NCBI GenBank assembly: GCA_032718565.1
Contig: JAVGVS010000399.1
Span: 248,001-312,000 of the forward strand
Direction of reading: 5' to 3'
Length of the DNA stretch: 64,000 bases
Source: Distichodus sexfasciatus
Taxonomy: Eukaryota > Chordata > Actinopteri > Characiformes > Distichodontidae
Of the stretch, positions 56,100 through 64,000 are shown piece by piece. Position 1 is the first letter of the stretch, and each line of letters starts with the position of its first letter. The translations under genes and the position numbers were made by a program. The notes under the pieces are model-generated. The model was given only the letters and a program-made list of their open reading frames with translations. It made no database searches and had not been told where the DNA came from.

Positions 56100-56942
56100 C
56101 AGAGATGGAAAGAGTACTGAAAATTTGTACTCAAGTACAAGTACTGTTACATTGGTTAAAATGTACTCAATTACAAGTAAAAGTACTGGTGTTTAAAAAA
56201 TTGAGTAAAAGTACAAAGTACTCTTCTCAAAAACTACTCAGAGTATTAATTACTTTTTAACCAATGGATGTTTTATTGCGTTGTCAATAGCAGGCATTCG
56301 ATTCGACTCACCAGTATAAAATATCTACGTTCAAAGCACATTTCTCAGATGAACAAGGTATAGAAAGGCAGTTTGTTTTGTAAATACATGTAGATATAAA
56401 GCAGGAATTTTGTTTGTTAAAACAATGACAAAAATGTTTTTGAACATGCATAGAACAGTTTAAACTTTTCCCAATACACTGCGAACAAAAGGCAGCGGAT
56501 ACCCGTCCTCCGTCTTTTCTCCATCATTTTCACAGTGTTGTCTTCTGTCTCCATTTTGGCTTCTGTGTCTCCAAATCTTCAGTCTATAAATTAGTTTGTA
56601 CTCCACTGTGTAGTACCTCCAGACCCCTGTGCCTGCTGCTGCAGCGGAGTTTATTCTCTGCTTACGTCATAGATTAATTGGCGCGGTCGCGATTGCACAG
56701 CCTTATTGGCTGCAAAGATGCAGATGAAAGGTTTGAATATTAATTCAAATTGTGGGCGCACTCAGTAGCGACTTTTGATTTTATAAGTAGCGAAGTAGAT
56801 TACATGGTGTAAATTGTACTCAAGTATGAGTAAAATTATGCACTTGAAAAACTACTCAGTACAAGTACAAAAGTACAAGTACCCAAAAAATCTACTTAAT
56901 TACAGTAATGTGAGTATTTGTAATTTGTTACTTCCACCCCTG
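56100..56942. mobile_element. hAT-type non-autonomous element with 8-bp target duplication
   Basis: Ends CAGAGATGGAAAGAGTAC and GTTACTTCCACCCCTG; duplication GCGTTAGG / GCATTAGG (56092-56099, 56943-56950), one mismatch. Both terminal 150-bp regions are built of ACTCAAGTACAAGTA words. 843 bp with a unique interior but no transposase frame. Confidence 0.88.
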
Positions 56943-56959
56943 GCATTAGGTTCTATTTA

Positions 56960-57045
56960 GGCTCGGCCGTTCAGAGTCTTGGTCTTTTCTCAGTCTCAAC
57001 ACACTCTGGTCTTGGTCTTGTCTCGGTCTCGGTGGTCTTGACCCC
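56960..57045. repeat. GTCTTGGTCTC-type low-complexity repeat
   Basis: Repeated TCTTGGTCTTGTCTCGG words over about 85 bp, directly after the hAT element. Not assigned to a named family. Confidence 0.6.
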
Positions 57046-57142
57046 AACTCTGCTAATTACTAGATCAGATTGATCTCTTTTAACATGTCACACCCTTAAC
57101 TTCTGTCCTTGAGTTCTAGTTCTAGTGTTCAAGGCCCATACT

Positions 57143-57346
57143 GGGGCGTTGGTGGCCTAGTGGTAGGACACTCGCCTTGGGACGCAGAGGTTGTGGGTTT
57201 GAATCCAACCTCTGGTGTTACCAACATTGGGTCCCTGAGCAAGACCCTTAACTCTAAGTTGCTCTCAGGGGAGCTGTCCCTGAAACTAGGAAATGGAAGT
57301 CGCTCTGGATAAGGGCGTCTGCTAAATGCTGTAAATGTAAATGTAC
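57143..57346 (+). mobile_element. tRNA-headed SINE, family 3 (sense, full length)
   Basis: A box TGGCCTAGTGGTAGGA, B box GGGTTTGAATCC, GAGCAAGACCCTTAACTC, GAAATGGAAGTCGCTCTGG and the 3' end ATAAGGGCGTCTGCTAAATG with (TGTAAA)n. This GCGTCTGCTAAATG 3' domain is a known hallmark of fish V-SINE/HE1-type elements. Confidence 0.9.
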
Positions 57347-57416
57347 TGCATAGTGAGTGTTTTGAACTGTGCCTGCTTCACGATGTCAATTTTTGCTAAA
57401 TCCTTCTGGAAATATG

Positions 57417-57656
57417 GGGCAGTTGATTGCGTAACGGTGAGGTAGTTGGCCCAGCGATCGGAAGGTCGCCAGTTCCAGTTCCGGACTTGTAAAGGTGCCA
57501 CAGAGGTGTTCATGAGCAAAATATCGTCCCCATGCACTGGTCCCCAGGCGCTGTCAAAAAGCTGCCCGTTGCTCCTTCACGGATGGGTCAAATGCAGAGG
57601 TCACATTTGGTTGTGGTGCTATGATGTGGTGTCTTCACAATGACAAATAATCACTT
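57417..57656 (+). mobile_element. tRNA-headed SINE, family 2 (sense, full length)
   Basis: TTGCGTAACGGTGAGG (A box), worn B box CAGTTCCAGTTCC, TAAAGGTGCCACAGAGGTG, GCTGCCCGTTGCTCCTTCAC, ATGGGTCAAATGCAGAGGTC and CACAATGACAAATAATCAC. It follows a family 3 copy as at 42.6-43.0 kb. Confidence 0.88.
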
Positions 57657-58283
57657 ACATAATAAAGACTGCGTTTGACCTACCCTGCGTCTGAGTCCAC
57701 CATGTAATCATGACGCTGCCAAAATAAGATGTGTGTGTCTGTGTCTTCCTTTTACAGCATATAACAAAACATGGCTTGACCAAATCACGAATGAACACGC
57801 TTGTAAGGTTTTTGGAATCCTTTGCACAGGAAGGATCATTTTTCTTACCACTTCTTGAGGTAAACACTTTGTCCACATATGAAAAAAGGTGAATGTCTCA
57901 GCCACAGTAATGCCACAGTAACACCAGGGGCTGGGAGAAGGAGGGAGGAGAGACAGACATGAGGCGAACAGGATGTCGTCTCACGCCAGCATCTGGCAGG
58001 ACTCGAATGACTCTTCTTTTCAGAGGATGTCATGCTGATAACTCGTGTCCTCTGCTGACAGAGGGTTTGTAGCGAGGCCGGCTTCACAAACACACATCAT
58101 CTCCAAAAGCACAGAATTCTGCTTACTTTGCTGCACTGGAATAGAGAGATATCACACGAGTCGTATCCTTCTTTCCTTTCATTACATTAGAACCAAAAAT
58201 CGAAATTTAGCATAAACTAAGCTACTACAATTTTATAGCTAATGATATATCGAAAAACTAGACGTGGACTGGATCAAGTCTAG
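57657..58283. other. Unannotated DNA
   Basis: Short minus-strand frames (65-82 codons) with no recognised motif. Confidence 0.45.
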
Positions 58284-58291
58284 TCTTGGAC

Positions 58292-58893
58292 TAGTGTTAA
58301 TTTCGTCAGACGAGACGACCCTCTTTCCCACGACTAAGACGAGACGATGACGAGACTGCACCAATGTTCTAAAAATACTGACTAAGACTGTGTTAATGTG
58401 CCTTATTGTTTACGAATTAAAAACGAGACTAAAATGTTCTGCATGAAATAAAAACGAAACAAAAACTCCCTCCTCGTTTTCGTCTACACAAGAGACCACC
58501 AGACCCCCTGTCCTGTGTTTGTGCCAGCAGTTCGTCTACGTCGTGTTCCTGCGCCCCTCCGGCCGCAAAACTACATGCAACTACTTACGCCAGAGGTTAT
58601 TATTACATTTAATCAATATTTTAGCGGTGTGGAACACAGTTCAACTGGAATGATAAACAAAAATAATCTCTGAAGTAAAAAATAAAAAAGATAAAATGTT
58701 TTAATGAAAACTTGACTAAAATACCTTGAGTTTTCGTTTGACTAAAACTAGACTAAAATGTTGAGACTTTTAGTCGACTAAAACATGACTAACAAAAACT
58801 GATACGTGAATGACTAAATATGACTAAGACTAATAAGGAACTTTGACACAAGACTAAGACTAAATTAAAAAATGGGCGACAAAATTAACACTA
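58292..58893. mobile_element. hAT-type non-autonomous element with exact 8-bp target duplication
   Basis: Ends TAGTGTTAATTTCGTC and GACAAAATTAACACTA are inverted repeats. TCTTGGAC is duplicated exactly (58284-58291, 58894-58901). Subterminal GACTAAGACGAGAC and GACTAAAAC words repeat on both sides. 602 bp, non-coding. Confidence 0.93.
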
Positions 58894-58901
58894 TCTTGGA
58901 C

Positions 58902-59420
58902 TAAATTGCAGTACCTATTGCAGTCTAAAAAGTGGTATTTATCTTTGTTTTTTGTAAGTTCTGAATCTCTATACCATGCTCAGTTAAACAGCTAAACATA
59001 TCTGAACGAAGGTGAAATGTAAACTACATCCAAAGTTGCATTCCAAAAAATGTTTCAATAAGTAATTTTTCTTACATTTTTTCATTCAAACATGCAAAAA
59101 AATGTAAAGTATTGCTTCTGAAAAAGACTGTTATTTTGAAGTAGTACATGAATATTTGCAGGGCAACAGCACAGTACTGTAAAAAAAAACCTGAAGTAAT
59201 TGTGTAAAAACGCATTAATTACATTATTCGCATTATAAACACCCGTTAGCGCTCGCAACTCTCATATGGAACGCCATCATGCGCAAAAACGTAGTTCTCT
59301 TCCAGAAAGGCCAAAAGCAGCTCATTGTGTTGAGGGTTGGGAGATGTGACGTGGATTTGTTGGCTCTCAGCCTGACTTGCTTTACATAATTTGGCCCTCG
59401 GGGAAAGATAATTGGGAACT
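58902..59420. other. Unannotated AT-rich DNA
   Basis: No gene or repeat recognised. Confidence 0.5.
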
Positions 59421-59615
59421 ATTGCCTTACGGGGCCAATGTAGAGTCGCCAATTAACCTATATTACATGCATTTGGACTGTGGGAGGAAACCAGAGCCCC
59501 CGAAGGAAACCCACGCGAACACAGGGAGAGCACGCAAACTCCACACAGAAAGACCCTACGGCTGACCCGCAGATCGAGCCCAGGACCTTCTCGCTGTGAG
59601 GCGGCACCGCCCACT
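59421..59615 (-). mobile_element. tRNA-headed SINE, family 1 (antisense, 3'-truncated)
   Basis: GCCTTACGGGGCCAATGTAG, GTCGCCAATTAACC, GGACTGTGGGAGGAAACC, GCACGCAAACTCCACAC and GGACCTTCTCGCTGTGAGGC. It lacks the CATTCATT tail half. Confidence 0.85.
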
Positions 59616-61307
59616 ACTGAAATCACTTTTAAAAATTATTTCATTTAATTTTCTTTACAAAACATTTCCAGATGATTTGGGCATCTTTATGAATAATGAA
59701 TAAAAATGAATAAGTAAATAGTAATGTAAAGAAGTAATGTAGAAAAATTGACGGGATGCTCAAGATATTGTATCGAATCGAATCGTTATGTCATGTCAAT
59801 CGAATGTCATGTATTCGCGACAAAAAAATCACAAAATCTAACTTCATTTCTGCATAGTTTTAATCATACACTGTAACCAATTGCTGTTCATTCACAGTTC
59901 TTTCCCGACTGTACATTTTAAACATTGTATCACATACGCTCCCTCATTTCATTGCTCAGCGTTGCTGCTCTTCTGATTGACAGCCCATTTCTTTACAGTG
60001 ACTGTTCCAAAATGATTAGGGTGATTTGGTGCTGCCTTTTTTCATTGTACTGCAAAGGTCAGGACCCTCATTTTCATATCCATAGCGGCATAAGCAGCGG
60101 CCGACCTAATATATCATACGACAACGAGAGACAACAAATACAATTCGTGAGAACCTCGAGAGTGTATAATAGATCTGTGTGTGTGTGTGTGTTTTCCGCT
60201 GTTTGCTTGGCAAGGCCTTGAGGGTCCTTGAATAGGTGCAACGGTGGTTTGTGTGACTGTGTGTGGGGTCTGAGAGACAGACAAAGCTGTCGGTGGTGTT
60301 TGGAACGGGCCGCTCTGGCCACGGCTAACGGCGGGATCCTGCGTGTCCGTGCCACCGAATCGGGCCTGAGAGCTCCGGCGCGGCGCATTAGTCTTCATTA
60401 GAGACAGCTCACTGCCTCCGTCCATTCCAGGCAAATCCAAGGGAACAGGTCAATACAAACTTCCCCTTGCTCTTTTATCTGCTGGTGAATACTTCAGAGC
60501 ACGGGAATTAGAATTCCAGAAATGGGCCCGACTAGTGTCATGACCTGCAATCTCATAGCTGGGATATTTGTTGGAAAGAATGGAGTTTAGTTTTTTAAAA
60601 ATACAAAAAATGTAACTAGTTCTAGTTCTTGTTTTTCCTTCAACTTTTCTCCATCTTATCAGCATTGTGCTTCAACCAGTATCATTTAAATGACAACCTT
60701 AATGCACTGAAGTGCTTCAAAGACAGTCTAAACTCCGAACGCTCTAAGCAGCTTAACGTTCGTTTTTTTAATCGTCTTTTTCAATTAAAAATTCGTAGCT
60801 CGGCCTAAGCGAGAACTCAAACTTTTCTGACCTCCCATATTAAGACTCCAAACTTTGCTAAGTGACCTGCCGAGACCCAGACTCTTTACTTCTTTTTTCC
60901 TGGTCTCCGGGGGTTAAGATTTCCACTTCAGCAGTGAGTCTTCGGCCTTATTTCAAGGTGTTCTTTCAAAGTCAAAAGTGGCTTTTATAGTACGAAAAAA
61001 TTGACCTGCAGGCTAACAAAAAAAAACAAAGCACACCTACTGATGCAATCACATCACCCTTAGAGATCAATGCAGCCGGTTCAGATCCATATTCTTCACA
61101 CTCATAATGTCTGAGAGGTATTGATGACGTTTTTTTTTTTGCCCGGCTGGCTAGCATAAAATGTCACGGCTATTTTTCTGCTGGGAGACAAGATAAGCCA
61201 TTGAAGCAAATTTTCCAGTTGACTTTTCAGGTTTATGTGAAGCCCGGATCTAAAATCTATTTGTGGAGGGAGGACGGGCTAAACCCGGGACGACTGCGGT
61301 TTGCTTT
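59616..61307. other. Unannotated DNA
   Basis: A CGAATCGAATCG fragment near 59773 recalls hAT subterminal words. A (TG)n run lies near 60178. No gene recognised; frames up to 108 codons on the minus strand at 60.1-60.4 kb are unassigned. Confidence 0.45.
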
Positions 61308-62330
61308 TTATTACATGTAAATGGATTTCGCAATGGAATCAATGCAAAATTGATGAGGCAACAAGACCTGACCCCTAACGCCCCACCACACAGACTCAAA
61401 ATACGCACGGATTTCAGTATCTGCAAGTGTAAGAACACACCGTCCTCATCATATCGTAACGCAAACATGAAACACCCCAAAATCTCACCCCCGCCATATC
61501 TTGCTTCCTTGTTAAAGACACCGTTTGGAAATGTTCAAAATTAGCATAAGAGCAAAACTGAGCTGAGTTTCATTCATCATTACGTGTAAATTGATTTCGA
61601 AATGGGATCAGGGCAGACCCACCCAGCCACACAGACTCCAAATTAGCACAATTATATATGTGTGTCTGTGTGTGTGCATGTGTGTGCATGTGTGTGCATG
61701 GCTGTAGCTCTTCAGACACAGAACAGTCCAATGATGGTTGACGTGTAGAATGGTCCGGTCCACAAACCTCTAAGCATTCACCAGAAATCTTACCACACAC
61801 TTACCCTTTAACTTTGTGACAAAATGTCCCCCCGTCTTGTGATGTTTGCCTATTCAAGAGACGTTGTGGCGCGAAATTGAACCGCGGCTCAATTTCAATT
61901 ACGTGCGAATGGGGTTCGCAATGTAATCAACGCAAAATTGATGAGGAAACAAGCCCTGACCCCTACAGACTCAAAATGAGCACACGTGGGTGTGTCGGTG
62001 GGCGGCTGGAGCCTTCAGATATAGGACAGTCCGATGATTGTTGAACTGCGGGACAAATGTCGTTGAAGCTCTTTAATGTTAATGTTAACCCATTGGGGGA
62101 AGCCATTTACCACCAATTCTGTGACCATGACAGTATTTATACATGATTTGTGTAGCACAGTAGATTTGTGTTCCTTGTCTATTAATGAGCCATTTTTGTG
62201 CAAAGGTTAACTGGTTCATTCTTCATTAAAGATAAATGGATTTCACCGTTAAATTAATTTAGCACTGATGAGGCAACAAAGCCCTGACCCCTAACATCCA
62301 GCCAAATCCAGATCCTGGTTGAAGGGTTAT
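61308..62330. repeat. Degenerate tandem array of ~300-bp units
   Basis: A GTAAATGGATTTCGCAATGG-type start followed by AAAATTGATGAGGCAACAAG, CCTGACCCCTA and CACAGACTCAAAAT recurs at about 61312, 61581, 61900 and 62231 (spacings about 269, 319 and 330). Two units also share TTCAGAnAnAGnACAGTCCnATGAT (61710, 62013). (TGTGTGCA)n at about 61655-61702 sits inside unit 2. Confidence 0.8.
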
Positions 62331-62788
62331 TTTCCTGTTGAAGCTTGTCAACGTTAACCTTCTGCAAATTCTTTCGCCATTAGTTTGATTTCAGTTCCAA
62401 CTGAGAGATGCATTTCAAGAAAATTCCAAAGTGATTGCTCAAGACATGAAAACTAGTTGAGTAGAAAGACTTAACGCATTGTAGTGAAGGGGCAAAGAAC
62501 GAGGGATGATAAAAGCAGGAAAAAGATGAGTGCGGGTGGAAACAGATTCAGATGTGTGTTCAGTGAGGTGGCCTGAGGTGGCATAAGAACCATGTTGACT
62601 GTTATGGGTTTCTATGGGAAGAATAAACGACAGAAAACATTGATGGAAAAGACATATGCGGGTCATGACGGTCACAGATATGCGAAGCGGCCTGTGGGCT
62701 CCCAAACCACGTCGAATTTATTGGCTTTGTGAAGAATGGTCGAAATTTGAGCTCCATGTTAGTCAAGGGGGACAAAAACATGGACAGA
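62331..62788. other. Unannotated DNA
   Basis: No gene or repeat recognised. Frames of up to 88 codons on either strand show no family. Confidence 0.45.
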
Positions 62789-62858
62789 ACTTGTCCTACA
62801 GCCGACTTTCTCACCATGAGGCGGCAGCGCTAACCCCTGTGCCACCGTGCCGCCCTTG
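62789..62858 (-). mobile_element. SINE family 1 head fragment (antisense)
   Basis: TTTCTCACCATGAGGCGGC and CTGTGCCACCGTGCCGCCC: the reverse of the tRNA-like head only. Confidence 0.8.
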
Positions 62859-63649
62859 GAAAGTTTCTAGCACAAAAAACTGTAGGAGGAGCAGCGGTGA
62901 GGAAAAGTGTGTGGAATAAAAATCGCATAGCAATATGCAATTGTATCTATCATCTATGTTACGTACATGTAACACAACAAATCTCAACAAAAGCTCAACC
63001 TCGTCTTCCCTTACAAAAACAAAATGTTTGTGGCAGGTTTGCAGAAAACATAAAGGAGCTCTATGTAAGATTGTGGCCAAAACTGGTACTGCGGTCAAAT
63101 TCAAAATACTGTAGCGCGTTGCTCAAGGTTGCCAGATAGGTTGGTAGATCCTGCAAGAACTGATCTACAAGGAGCTACCATGGCAAGGGACGAGTCCTAC
63201 ACTGTAAGTTGATCGGCTGTTGATCAAACAATGCTTGATTATTTGCGAAGTAGCTATTTTTTTACAGCATAAATGAGCTAGTTGCCACTTTTTCATCAGT
63301 CTTCAGTTGCTTCTCCGTTTCGGCCGTCTCCATCTTTCAAACGCATGTCCTACGCAGATCTTCGTTTTGTTTCTGCTTTGGACATTTTTGAAAGTCATAG
63401 TAAGGTTTTTTAGTTTTAGTAATGTGAGACATTTGTAATCCACAACACTTGTAGCTGCAGCTCAGTGGTAACTGGCCACGTGGATGTCGAAATGCTGCCG
63501 ACTTGGTGATTGGGAGACAGCGGTGGGTGGCGCTACAGGCCAAAACACAAAACCAAAACATAAACACGATTTGCGCGCTGCAAATTGCATTTAAAATGTG
63601 ACCATCCTAGTTGTGCTAATTTTGTCACTGAAAGTGAGTGTTTTTTTGT
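62859..63649. other. Unannotated DNA
   Basis: No gene or repeat recognised; frames of 76-97 codons without motifs. Confidence 0.45.
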
Positions 63650-63775
63650 CATTTTACATTCACAGCATTTAGCAGACGCTCTTATCCAGAGCGACTTCCA
63701 TTTCCTAATTTCAGGGACATTTCCCCTGAGAGCAACTTAGGGTTAAGGGTCTTGCTCAGGGACCCAATGTTAACG
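63650..63775 (-). mobile_element. SINE family 3, 3' part (antisense)
   Basis: CATTTAGCAGACGCTCTTAT, CCAGAGCGACTTCCATTTCC, CCCTGAGAGCAACTTAGGG and GGTCTTGCTCAGGGACCCAA are the reverse of the family 3 body and V-SINE-like 3' domain. The tRNA head is missing. Confidence 0.88.
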
Positions 63776-64000
63776 TCAACCGTTTGCCAGAAGCCCAAAA
63801 CTTTGTAAGGGTTGTCTTTCTTGTCTAATAACGACACAACTTGGAAACTGCATGATTTGCCGTTTCAAATATCGAAAGCATCTGGATTTCAAGCAGAAAG
63901 GAACTACAAATGGAACTGAAGTGCTCCACATGCAAAGCCACTTTCAAATGAAACACTTTCCAATCGCATGCAGAGGAGCTACGGCGGATCACAGAGAAGC
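63776..64000. other. Unannotated DNA at the window edge
   Basis: No gene or repeat recognised before the window ends. Confidence 0.45.

Overview
This is vertebrate nuclear DNA, almost certainly from a teleost fish. The one protein-coding gene I can support is a complete 14-coding-exon SLC6-family neurotransmitter transporter on the + strand at 5007-11937. Its spliced product is 599 aa and reads as an ortholog of GAT-1 (SLC6A1), the sodium/chloride-coupled GABA transporter. Teleost origin is inferred from compact introns (82 bp to 1.75 kb) and from the surrounding repeats: tRNA-headed SINEs, many short hAT-type elements with 8-bp target-site duplications, PIF/Harbinger-type MITEs, solo LTRs and abundant microsatellites.

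Layout. 1-3700 is upstream intergenic DNA that ends in an ~800-bp TG-rich, alternating purine/pyrimidine tract. 3782 carries a TATA box, followed by a probable 5' non-coding exon (about 3812-4153) that holds stacked upstream ORFs. 5007-11937 is the slc6a1 coding region, and every splice junction could be placed by GT/AG and reading phase. 11938 to about 14040 is a long 3' UTR with a cluster of AATAAA signals. From 14 kb to the end (about 50 kb) I find no intact gene. This part is a gene-poor stretch in which mobile elements and tandem repeats alternate with unique, TAAT-rich segments that look like regulatory DNA.

Mobile-element layer. At least three tRNA-headed SINE families are dispersed on both strands. 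Four hAT-type non-autonomous elements have exact 8-bp duplications (20469-21375, 44277-44549, 48475-49057, 58292-58893) and one has an 8-bp duplication with a single mismatch (56100-56942). There is a Harbinger-type MITE (54358-54724) and a decayed relative carrying a transposase N-terminal fragment (near 40372-41375). Two fold-back elements share GGTGCGTTTC-like ends. A solo LTR with a 5-bp duplication lies at 47579-48000, and a second LTR family has three copies. Notable tandem structures are a ~220-bp unit array with microsatellites inside each unit (37.8-38.8 kb), a GA/GT block (53-54.1 kb) and a ~300-bp unit array (61.3-62.3 kb).

Limits. Transcription start, poly(A) site choice, conservation of the putative non-coding elements and all family names for repeats are inferences from reading the sequence. 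No new multi-gene system is visible. The most interesting signals are regulatory (stacked uORFs, an intronic octamer pair, TAAT-rich desert segments) and structural (nested palindrome, compound tandem arrays).
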